Source: Ewingella sp. CoE-038-23
GTDB taxonomy: Bacteria > Pseudomonadota > Gammaproteobacteria > Enterobacterales > Enterobacteriaceae
NCBI RefSeq assembly: GCF_040419245.1
Contig: NZ_JAZHOH010000001.1
Location: forward strand, 2,604,001 to 2,668,000
Length of the DNA: 64,000 bases
Direction: 5' to 3'
The position numbers and the translations under genes are program-made. Under the pieces are notes generated by a model that was not told the DNA's origin, did not search any database, and worked only from the letters and a program-made list of their open reading frames with translations. Position 1 is the stretch's first letter. Each line of letters opens with the position of its first letter. This document shows positions 49,937 through 56,737 of this stretch, one piece after another.

Positions 49937-50242
49937 TTATTGCGCGCAAGTTTTACTTAACAAGAAACAAACCATCGCAGCACGCAGTGGTCGGTGACTA
50001 TCGGCATGCCAATGCCCCTGCTCGCTTTGGATTTGCGCGGACCAGCGGGTATCTCCCGGCCGTTCAGTGGCATTAAGGCTAATTTTATTGGCACAAATAA
50101 TCGGCCAGGCATCGGAAGGGTTGTTGCAGTAGTCTTTACCTTTGACGCCGCCGTAGGGATACCATTTGTCAGGCTCTTCGCCCGTCAGTAAGGCAATATT
50201 GTGGTTCAGCTCGCTGTCGTTCTCTTCAGACCATTTAATCAT
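49937..50242 (-). CDS. Small DUF2591/NinX-like protein
   Basis: A 101-residue protein starting MIKWSEENDSELNHNIALLT. Its layout resembles phage DUF2591 proteins: an N-terminal Trp/Ser/Glu helix, a central PSDAWPIICANKISL segment (cf. DWAQGGPIIE...), and a C-terminal RPLRAAMVCFLLSK (cf. TPLIAAMRCFVASK). The ATG at 50242 has TGGA upstream; the frame is open to 50377. Such genes are common in lambdoid phages but also occur alone in genomes. Function unknown. Confidence 0.6.
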   Translation of the reverse strand: MIKWSEENDSELNHNIALLTGEEPDKWYPYGGVKGKDYCNNPSDAWPIICANKISLNATERPGDTRWSAQIQSEQGHWHADSHRPLRAAMVCFLLSKTCAQ

Positions 50243-50386
50243 CGTCATTCCATCGGGTATCGTTGTTGCCCTGAGACTACGACAGAAATAAGACAGTTTT
50301 ATGAAAGCCAAATCGGAAACAAAGAAAAGCCCGCAGGTAGTAACACCGGCGGGCTTGGGTGAGATCAAAAGCATCAATCCAAACGC

Positions 50387-50659
50387 TTATCTTTCGGGGA
50401 TAAAGCCCCGCAGGCTGAGCACGGAATCCTCTTCCTCAGGCTCTTGAGGGGTTGGCCCTTTAACCTGCGCAGCAAGAATTTTTAACAGCTCCGTTTGTTG
50501 GCGCTGCTGTTCAGCGATTTCCTGTAAAAGCTGAATTTGCTGATTAGCTCTGACGCTGGCGCGGTTAACCACAAACCACAGCAGCAAAAATAGCAAAATA
50601 AACAAAACACACAGCACCAATGAGGCCAGGCTGGATTGGCCCATTGCGAGATCGAACAT
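50387..50659 (-). CDS. yebO: YebO family membrane protein
   Basis: A 90-residue protein with one N-terminal helix (SLVLCVLFILLFLLLWFVVN) followed by RASVRANQQIQLLQEIAEQQ, a coiled-coil segment, and an acidic tail EEEDSVLSLRGFIPER. It matches E. coli YebO, which also lies beside mgrB. The ATG at 50659 was preferred over a TTG at 50665. Function unknown. Confidence 0.85.
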   Translation of the reverse strand: MFDLAMGQSSLASLVLCVLFILLFLLLWFVVNRASVRANQQIQLLQEIAEQQRQQTELLKILAAQVKGPTPQEPEEEDSVLSLRGFIPER

Positions 50660-50768
50660 TGACAACCCTACAGCTAAATTTTAACGAGCACGTATCTTAC
50701 CATTCCGCTGAAAGCTGGGAAGAGCCCATCCCAAAAACTCGCCATTTTTAGCGGTCTGGGCGGGAAAA

Positions 50769-50984
50769 CTACCAGGGGATGAAGGATGTCACCGCGCAGA
50801 CACCGAGTTCAAAGTTTCCACCTTGATCGCAGTAGCTGTTCAATGCCAGAAGATAGAGCGCGATGCAGATAACCAAGAGAACTAAAATCAGGCTAAGTTT
50901 CTTCAGGTTAAAGAAAGATCGTTTCGGTTTTATGGTCGGTTTCTTCCGGTTGGTATCGGGTTTATCAGAGCTCAACGTCAGCAT
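50769..50984 (-). CDS. mgrB: PhoQ feedback inhibitor MgrB
   Basis: A 71-residue single-pass inner-membrane peptide that binds and inhibits the sensor kinase PhoQ. Family hallmarks are one helix (LSLILVLLVICIALYLLAL), then SYCDQ, GVCAV and the C-terminal FIPW. The two periplasmic cysteines are redox-active in E. coli. The N-terminal cytoplasmic tail is about 25 residues longer than in E. coli (47 in total); no internal ATG exists, although non-AUG starts near LKK cannot be excluded. A PhoP box and -10 lie directly upstream. Confidence 0.93.
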   Translation of the reverse strand: MLTLSSDKPDTNRKKPTIKPKRSFFNLKKLSLILVLLVICIALYLLALNSYCDQGGNFELGVCAVTSFIPW

Positions 50985-51009
50985 CCAACACTTAATGATT
51001 CATAAAGTG

Positions 51010-51044
51010 ATGCTACGCCACGAACCTTAAACAAAATATTAACA
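51010..51044 (-). promoter_or_regulatory. PhoP box and -10 of mgrB
   Basis: On the minus strand TGTTAA (51044..51039), five bases, then TGTTTA (51033..51028) form the PhoP direct repeat. TAGCAT at 51015..51010 follows 12 nt later as -10, the standard class-II PhoP promoter spacing. Transcription would start near 51003, leaving a leader of about 20 nt. This gives PhoP-dependent feedback through MgrB. Confidence 0.88.
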
Positions 51045-51207
51045 ACCCCGCCCCTATCCACATAAGCAGCACATATTACTAAGTCAGAAGCATTGATTCT
51101 AGGAATACACTGTATTTTTACACTGCCCATAGCGACGGGATCCTTCTTACATCTATACTTATCAACACCCTGAGACTCCTCAGGGAGTACAAAAAGGAAG
51201 GCAGCAA

Positions 51208-51444
51208 ATGGGTGCGATTAAAGCCATTATTGTTTTGGTGATTATTTATGCAATTTTTCTCTTCTCAGGTTATGGCGTTACCGTGGGAAGCAGCGAAAAT
51301 GCGGCAGGATTGGGCCTGAAGTGTCAGTATTTAACGGCGCGAGGTATTGTTGATTCACAGTATCTGCATACCGATAGCGGCATCGTTGGCGTGGCCAAGT
51401 GCCCGATATTCAAGCAAATAGATGAAGTGGTCGACAAAAAATAG
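51208..51444 (+). CDS. yobH: YobH family protein
   Basis: A 78-residue protein with an N-terminal helix or signal (AIIVLVIIYAIFLFSGYGV) and the core GSSENAAGLGLKCQYLTARG, then SQYLHTDSGIVGVAKCP. It matches E. coli YobH. Function unknown. It is divergent from mgrB, and the shared 223-bp gap contains the PhoP box. AAGGAAGG is the ribosome site. Confidence 0.92.
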   Translation: MGAIKAIIVLVIIYAIFLFSGYGVTVGSSENAAGLGLKCQYLTARGIVDSQYLHTDSGIVGVAKCPIFKQIDEVVDKK

Positions 51445-51475
51445 TCGCGCCGTACAGCGAAATAGCGTTAATAGA

Positions 51476-51501
51476 ATGCCCACCAAGGTGGGCATTTTTT
51501 T
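51476..51501 (+). terminator. Terminator of yobH
   Basis: Stem ATGCCCACC / GGTGGGCAT with a two-base turn and a T7 tract. Confidence 0.88.
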
Positions 51502-51528
51502 GCCTGACGCCCATCAACAGCCTGACGA

Positions 51529-51774
51529 CTAGCTGTCGTGCTTGGTGAATTTCAGGTCAATCAGCGCGATAGCTTTTTCGATGGCGCGCTTGGTGACGGG
51601 ATCCGCGCCCGCCGGATGGCGTGAAAAATCGATGCTTTTCAGCTGGTGCGACATCTTGTCGCGCACTTCGGTCGGCGCAATAACGTCAATCACATCCAAA
51701 ATCTGCTTAATGACCAGCTGACAGGCGACTAAGTCAGACGCGTACTCTTGTTCTTGGGTTAAAAGCTCGGACAT
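51529..51774 (-). CDS. YecF-like protein (DUF2594)
   Basis: An 81-residue helical protein ([20 protein letters not shown]... [13 protein letters not shown]... [17 protein letters not shown]). The pattern is similar to E. coli YecF/DUF2594. The ATG at 51774 follows AGAGGAATTCCC. Function unknown. The name is given as a resemblance, not a firm orthologue. Confidence 0.72.
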   Translation of the reverse strand: MSELLTQEQEYASDLVACQLVIKQILDVIDVIAPTEVRDKMSHQLKSIDFSRHPAGADPVTKRAIEKAIALIDLKFTKHDS

Positions 51775-51988
51775 GGGAATTCCTCTTGGCATGCACGCAA
51801 TGTAGGCGCACTTGGCTAAAAAATTTGGCCGCCAGAATAGCATGTCGCGTCACTTATTTTATCCTGACGGTGCTCATCTGCGTTGAGAATGAGCGGAATG
51901 TTTAAATTCTCAGCAATCAGGTCAGCCCGGCTGTGGTTATCGCTGCATATCTTCTATGCTTGATGAAGCGGAGCAAAAAGGAGAGGTT

Positions 51989-52180
51989 ATGTTCGCGCTT
52001 GTATTGACCATTTGCTATCTCGGTGGTGGCTGTGATGATCTGGCTATCGATGCCTTTGATACCAAACAACAATGCATGGCCGCTATGCGCCAGGAGGGTT
52101 TGCGCCACGCCGGATGCTACCCATTGGAAGATTTTATCGACGGCTACTATCTGCCCGCCCGAGAGAATGCTGACTTTTAG
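51989..52180 (+). CDS. yebW: YebW family protein (DUF1482)
   Basis: A 63-residue protein with MFALVLTICYLGGGCDDLAI, TKQQCMAAM, GCYPLEDFIDGYYLPA and a final ADF, a clear match to E. coli YebW. Four cysteines. AAGGAGAG precedes the ATG at 51989. In E. coli it follows yebV after rsmF. Here it is about 40 kb away from yebV. Confidence 0.92.
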   Translation: MFALVLTICYLGGGCDDLAIDAFDTKQQCMAAMRQEGLRHAGCYPLEDFIDGYYLPARENADF

Positions 52181-52322
52181 AGGGTGATCACACTATATTG
52201 TCCTGTTCTTGTAACAGCTCTAACATAAATCTGACATATGTATTGCCAAACGTATCAGCCAAAGGTATGACTATCCTGTTACTTATTGATATTTAACTAT
52301 ATTAACAGGACAGGAGATGGCA

Positions 52323-53966
52323 ATGATGCAGCAAAAACGTAACGCGATTTTCAAGCAGATCCCTCTGGCACTCTTAATTTCCAGTACCTTCCTTTCCTCA
52401 ATTCCCGCTCAGGCAGCACAAGTGCCCGCAGGCGTGGAATTGGCCGCTAAACAAGAAATTGTGCGTAACAACGGCAGTGAACCGGCTTCTCTTGATGCCC
52501 ACAAAGTCTCCAGCGACGTTGAATTCAACATCATCGCCGACCTGTTCGCCGGGCTGGTAAGCATTGATGATCAAGGTAATCCTCACCCCTCTCTGGCGGC
52601 TAGCTGGGATAATAAAGACAATAAAGTGTGGACCTTCCATCTGCGCCCTGACCTGAAATGGTCCGACGGTTCGCCAATCACCGCCGAAGATGTGGTATTC
52701 AGCTGGCGCCGTTTAGTAGATCCCACCATCGCCTCGCCGTATGCCACTTACCCAAGCAGCATGCATATTCTCAATGCCGCGGACATTACCGACGGTAAAA
52801 AGAAACCTGACACTTTGGGCGTGAAAGCCCTCGACGCGCACACCATTGAAGTGACGCTGGACCAGCCGATCTCCTACTTCCTCGGCATGGCCGCGCACCC
52901 AACGCTGTTCCCACTGCCGGAAGCCGCAATCAAAAAATTTGGCGATAAGTGGACCCAGCCGGGCAATTTAGTCAGCAGCGGCGCCTTCAAGCTCGATAGC
53001 TGGACCGTTAATGAACGCGTCGTTTCCGTGCGCAACCCGAATTACTGGGACAACGAACATACTGTTGTTAACAAAGTCACCTACCTACCGATTGTTTCCG
53101 GCACCGCCGACGTCAACCGCTATAAGGCCGGTGAAATCGATATCACGAGTACCGTGCCTGAAATCCAATTCACCGCGCTGAAAAAACAGCTCGGCTCACA
53201 GGTGCATGTCGGCCCTAAACTGGGCGTGTATTACTACTCCCTCAATACCACCCGCCCGCCTTTCAACGATGTACGCGTTCGTCAGGCGCTCAATCTGGCA
53301 TTGGATAAGGACATTATCGCCAATAAGGTGTTGGGACAGGGGCAAAAACCCGCATGGGCCGTGGTGCCGGATAACACGGGCGGCTTCGAGTTTAAGAAAA
53401 ATAAATATCAGCAGATGACCCAGGAGCAGCGCGTCGCCGAGGCGAAAAAACTGCTCAGCGAAGCAGGCTATGGCCCTTCCAAACCTCTAAAATTCAATCT
53501 GTTGTACAACACGTCGGAATCTCACCAGCGTATTGCTATCGCCGCCAGTTCGATGTGGAAGAAGAATCTGGGCGTGGATGCCACCCTGCAAAACCAAGAG
53601 TGGAAAACCATGCTCGACACCAAGCGTCAGGGTAACTATGACGCAATACGCTATGCCTGGATCGCCGACTACAATGAGCCATCCACGTTCCTGAATACCC
53701 TGCGCACCGGCGACAGCGAGAACTCCTCGAAATTCAGCGACGCCGCCTATGATAAAGCGCTGGACGACGCCCTGACGGCGAAAGACAAAGCCCAGGCCGG
53801 CGAGTTCTACCAGCAGGCTGAAGACGTGCTGTCGGAGCAGGTTCCGGTTATCCCGTTGTACCAATATGTCAGCGCCAAACTGGTGAAACCTTTCATTGGC
53901 GGTTACGACAATAAGAGCCCGCTGGGTTACATTTACACCAAAGATTTGTACGTGATTAAGCACTAA
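52323..53966 (+). CDS. mppA: Periplasmic oligopeptide-binding protein, MppA/OppA family
   Basis: A 547-residue ABC-transporter substrate-binding protein. Signal peptide (KQIPLALLISSTFLSSIPAQA), then AQVPAGVELAAKQEIVRNNG. Family blocks include WDNKDNKVWTFHLRPDLKWS, NLLYNTSESHQRIAIAASSM, WKKNLGVD and LQNQEWKTMLDTKRQGNYDA. Several segments (VLGQGQKPAW...TGGF, SMWKKNLGVD) look closer to MppA, the murein-tripeptide binding protein, than to OppA. No permease or ATPase genes adjoin it, so it probably uses the Opp transporter encoded elsewhere. The ATG at 52323 has AGGAG at 7-nt spacing; one at 52317 does not. Confidence 0.85.
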   Translation: MMQQKRNAIFKQIPLALLISSTFLSSIPAQAAQVPAGVELAAKQEIVRNNGSEPASLDAHKVSSDVEFNIIADLFAGLVSIDDQGNPHPSLAASWDNKDNKVWTFHLRPDLKWSDGSPITAEDVVFSWRRLVDPTIASPYATYPSSMHILNAADITDGKKKPDTLGVKALDAHTIEVTLDQPISYFLGMAAHPTLFPLPEAAIKKFGDKWTQPGNLVSSGAFKLDSWTVNERVVSVRNPNYWDNEHTVVNKVTYLPIVSGTADVNRYKAGEIDITSTVPEIQFTALKKQLGSQVHVGPKLGVYYYSLNTTRPPFNDVRVRQALNLALDKDIIANKVLGQGQKPAWAVVPDNTGGFEFKKNKYQQMTQEQRVAEAKKLLSEAGYGPSKPLKFNLLYNTSESHQRIAIAASSMWKKNLGVDATLQNQEWKTMLDTKRQGNYDAIRYAWIADYNEPSTFLNTLRTGDSENSSKFSDAAYDKALDDALTAKDKAQAGEFYQQAEDVLSEQVPVIPLYQYVSAKLVKPFIGGYDNKSPLGYIYTKDLYVIKH

Positions 53967-53982
53967 TTTTTCACTGCCGTTA

Positions 53983-54021
53983 TCCGGCGGCGCAGTGGCT
54001 TTAAGGCCGCTGCACCGCCGG
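53983..54021 (+). terminator. Imperfect terminator hairpin after mppA
   Basis: Stem TCCGGCGGCGCAGTGGC pairs with GCCGCTGCACCGCCGGA with few mismatches, loop TTTAAG, followed by a pyrimidine-rich CTTCACTTCTCCCTCC. Confidence 0.65.
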
Positions 54022-54141
54022 ACTTCACTTCTCCCTCCTGCTTATGCCCATCGCGAAAAGTTCATATTTCTCCCTACATCGGGGCTTGCCTCATCGCGTC
54101 CAGATGTTAGATTGGAGAAAAATCACACAGCGGGAGGAGAG

Positions 54142-54360
54142 ATGAAATTATCGGAAAGTGAAATCCAACCCCTTTGGGATGAGGTTTCACGAATTATTGG
54201 CGATGCGGTGATCCATTTGCATCATCGGGGAGAGTATTTGAGCAATGACGCGCTGGTCGGCTATCTCGACGGTCAACTGGGCAGCACGCAAAATGTAAAA
54301 AGCCGCATCCTGTTGGGCGCGGCTATTAATATGTTAAAGGCCAATCGGGTGAGAAATTAA
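54142..54360 (+). CDS. AriR/YmgB-like biofilm regulator family protein
   Basis: A 72-residue helical protein. The central part (IIGDAVIHLHHRGEYLSNDA then VKSRILLGAAINMLK) has the spacing of YmgB/AriR, small dimeric regulators tied to acid resistance, biofilm and the Rcs pathway in E. coli. Similarity is weak. GGGAGGAGAG precedes the ATG at 54142. It is convergent with the unknown gene that ends 2 bp away. Confidence 0.6.
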   Translation: MKLSESEIQPLWDEVSRIIGDAVIHLHHRGEYLSNDALVGYLDGQLGSTQNVKSRILLGAAINMLKANRVRN

Positions 54361-54361
54361 C

Positions 54362-54760
54362 TCAGGCAGACTGCACGATCTCGGGGGTTAAGGTGCGCAG
54401 GCACTTGTCTAAGACCACATAACTGCCTTTCTCGCCGTACAGATAGCCATTCATCACCATCCAATTCAGCGTGGCTTCAAAGTCGATAATCAGTTCGCGG
54501 CCGTCAAGGCCCGGCTCTTCGACCCTTTCGCCCTGCTCATCGACAAAGAAATAGTCATAGTTCGGCACGGCGGCAAACATGCTGCTCGGCGGTTCTTCGT
54601 TGGCTTCTTTATCCAGCGTCCAGCCGGTTCTGCTTGCGCCAAACTCACCGTTTCGCAAAGCCTGATTCACGACTTCAAGAGAATCAAACTCAACCGCCCT
54701 GGGTAAGGCGTTAATTAGCGCCGCCCTGCTTAACTTATAAAACAGAATGAAATTTTGCAT
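54362..54760 (-). CDS. Hypothetical protein, 132 residues
   Basis: A cytoplasmic, acidic protein that I do not recognise. It starts MQNFILFYKLSRAALINALP and has a Pro/Asp-rich centre (AAVPNYDYFFVDEQGERVEE) and a C-terminal helix-turn pattern FEATLNWMVMNGYLYGEKGS that could be a winged-helix-like segment. The ATG at 54760 was chosen; the frame is open to 54811. Codon use is normal for the window. Confidence 0.65.
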   Translation of the reverse strand: MQNFILFYKLSRAALINALPRAVEFDSLEVVNQALRNGEFGASRTGWTLDKEANEEPPSSMFAAVPNYDYFFVDEQGERVEEPGLDGRELIIDFEATLNWMVMNGYLYGEKGSYVVLDKCLRTLTPEIVQSA

Positions 54761-54913
54761 TTTGCCTCTACTCCACACACAAAACGCCCGACCACGCACG
54801 TGGACAGGCACTGAAATGAGAAGATCACTATTGAAGGGGCGCAGTTTATCTATTCCCTCTCATTACCGCGAGAGAAGGAAGGAATAAACTGCGCAATAAC
54901 GTGGCATCCGGCC

Positions 54914-55201
54914 CTATTTAGACTGTGCAGCACGTCCTTGCGCAAACAGGAAAATCCGCTGAGTGATGTCATCAGCCCCCAAAATATTGCCTTTCTGCTC
55001 CAGATTGGCGCGGGCGTAAGCAATATCATGGGCCTGATCCACCATCATAATCACTTTATCGCGGGTCTCTTTATCCAGATTTCCCAGCAATGTGGTCAGG
55101 ATGGCTTGATAGGCGTTGGAGGCATAAGTCAGCTGCTTTTCGCGCTGTTCGAGTGCCTCAATGCGGGCTACCAGAGACTGCAAAAGGTCATGTTCAGACA
55201 T
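54914..55201 (-). CDS. IraP-like small coiled-coil protein
   Basis: A 95-residue protein: a leading coiled coil (LLQSLVARIEALEQREKQLT), then AYQAILTTLLGNLDKETRDK and VIMMVDQAHD. This layout resembles E. coli IraP (coil, then [29 protein letters not shown]), an anti-adapter that blocks RssB and so stabilises sigma-S. The C-terminal half (LGADDITQRIFLFAQG) has no clear equivalent. AGAAGGATATC gives a good ribosome site. The assignment is inference from pattern. Confidence 0.6.
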   Translation of the reverse strand: MSEHDLLQSLVARIEALEQREKQLTYASNAYQAILTTLLGNLDKETRDKVIMMVDQAHDIAYARANLEQKGNILGADDITQRIFLFAQGRAAQSK

Positions 55202-55591
55202 AGTGATATCCTTCTGTTCTGGTGAAGGCGACCCAGCGGAATATGGAACAAGCAGGTCATTGCACTGAGCCTACCGATAAGTTTAGCAGAGCGTGCAAAA
55301 GTGCTGATAAAACTGTTTACATTCCCGCGCCAGCCCGTCCGATGATTAAACCAATATTCAACCGTTTAGCATCTCATTTCGCGGCGTTGCCAAGCTGTAA
55401 CTATGTCCCCGCCCGGCCAAATTCCTACAACGCTCGGGCCGTGCGGCTTGCAGAGGCGCTTCGCGAGTGACTCCGCCAAACAGGTAACAAATGCAGCAAC
55501 TGGTTACAGATGCCCCCATAGAATATCGGGGCGCGATGTGACATTTTCAGCGCAGGTTTTGCCTTCATTGTTGACGTGGTGAGATGAATTT
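55202..55591. other. 390-bp intergenic region with a doubtful frame
   Basis: Between divergent genes. A plus-strand frame at 55222-55470 (ending NSYNARAVRLAEALRE) has no convincing ribosome site or family. The region must hold promoters for the IraP-like gene (minus) and the glycine-zipper gene (plus). Confidence 0.4.
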
Positions 55592-55813
55592 ATGACAAGA
55601 AAAACGATTTACACTCTGGCACTGACCATGATGTTGTCGGTCAGTACACTGGCTCATGCAGAAGGCTGTCTGAAAGGGGCAGCGGTGGGCGCAGCGGCCG
55701 GGCACCTTAAGCACCATGCCGTATTGGGTGCCGTGGCGGGCTGTGCTGTCGGGCATCACTTAGCCGCCAAGGCGAAGGAAGAGAAGGCGCAGACGGCGGC
55801 CAATAAATCTTAA
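55592..55813 (+). CDS. Exported small glycine-zipper protein
   Basis: A 73-residue protein with signal peptide MTRKTIYTLALTMMLSVSTL...AHA and a glycine/alanine zipper (GAAVGAAAGHLKHHAVLGAV, AGCAVGHHLAAKA) ending in a Lys/Glu tail. Two cysteines and four histidines cluster in the zipper. Related short proteins (YcfJ/Rick_17kDa-type) sit in the outer or inner membrane. Function unknown. A terminator follows directly. Confidence 0.8.
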   Translation: MTRKTIYTLALTMMLSVSTLAHAEGCLKGAAVGAAAGHLKHHAVLGAVAGCAVGHHLAAKAKEEKAQTAANKS

Positions 55814-55816
55814 AAT

Positions 55817-55845
55817 TCAGGGAGCTTCGGCTCCCTGATTATTTT
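55817..55845. terminator. Terminator between the glycine-zipper gene and cho
   Basis: Stem TCAGGGAGC / GCTCCCTGA with a TTCG loop followed by TTATTTT, between convergent genes. Confidence 0.85.
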
Positions 55846-55861
55846 CCACAGTCGCGTTCTG

Positions 55862-56710
55862 CTACAGCTGAATGGTCTCGAAACGGCCATCCAGCAGCGG
55901 CTTGCAGAGGATCTTGTAGCCGTCGCTGTCAAAGTAAGTGGAGACTTTTTGCAGACTCTCCTCATCTTGCAGCGAATCCACGGTGCCGAGATAGAACCAA
56001 TCCTGAATAATATGGTACTGGGTGAAGTTCGCCCCTTTCTCAACAATGGCAATGCGTCCCGGCCAGTTCCAGCAGTGCAGCCGCAACGACGCCAGCGACG
56101 CTTCCAGACGCTGTTGATGCGCGTCCAGTGATTCCGCGCCACAGCATGCCCCGGCGCAGCGCTTCAGGCTGTAACGAAAACAGGCGCGATTTTTAGCCAG
56201 CTTCTCAATGCCCAAAATGCCATAACAGAGCTTCTGCTCATCCGCCAACTGCCGCAGCTTTTCTAACGCCACGGTGCGATTGGCAAACAGCCCAAACAGC
56301 CCCGGCGTGCTGGAGAAGTCGATCTCTTTGGCATAAGCCACCGCCACCTTGCCCTCTTGAATATGCAACGAGCATAGCTGTTTGGAACGCCGCAGCCTTT
56401 TATTAAATAGCGGCTGCTGCTCCTTAATCATCCGCGCCTCGGTCAGCAGCGCGCCCAGCTCCCCTGCCGTTTCGACAAAGGAGATATGGGTGGTCTGGCG
56501 CAACATGCGGGCTTCGTCTTTCGCGCGAAAATGGGACATCACGCGAGTACGAATATTGACGCTTTTGCCGATGTAGAGCGGCATCTGCTCGCTCACACCG
56601 TGAAAAATATAAACGCCGGGAGAAGAAGGCAACTGCGCCAAATTATCTCGCAGATGCTCAGGATATTGGTAAATTTCAGCGGCAAACTCGCTGCGGGACA
56701 AATTCCTCAA
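55862..56710 (-). CDS. cho: Excinuclease Cho (UvrC homologue)
   Basis: A 282-residue endonuclease resembling the N-terminal half of UvrC. It makes the 3' incision at bulky lesions with UvrA/UvrB. The GIY-YIG domain is visible (SPGVYIFHG...PLYIGKSVNIRTRVMSHFRAK), then ALLTEARMIKEQQPLFNKRL and CFRYSLKRCAGACCG. The start is a TTG at 56710. It begins 27 bp after the upstream diguanylate cyclase stop. No LexA box was found in the gap, although E. coli cho is SOS-induced, so co-transcription with the cyclase is likely. Confidence 0.92.
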   Translation of the reverse strand: MRNLSRSEFAAEIYQYPEHLRDNLAQLPSSPGVYIFHGVSEQMPLYIGKSVNIRTRVMSHFRAKDEARMLRQTTHISFVETAGELGALLTEARMIKEQQPLFNKRLRRSKQLCSLHIQEGKVAVAYAKEIDFSSTPGLFGLFANRTVALEKLRQLADEQKLCYGILGIEKLAKNRACFRYSLKRCAGACCGAESLDAHQQRLEASLASLRLHCWNWPGRIAIVEKGANFTQYHIIQDWFYLGTVDSLQDEESLQKVSTYFDSDGYKILCKPLLDGRFETIQL

Positions 56711-56737
56711 ACGTTCTCACTTATCTCTGTATTGCCA

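Noticed and set aside
55222..55470. 82-codon plus-strand frame upstream of the glycine-zipper gene
   Set aside because: No clear ribosome site, unusual composition and no recognised domain; it could still be real, but support is too thin.
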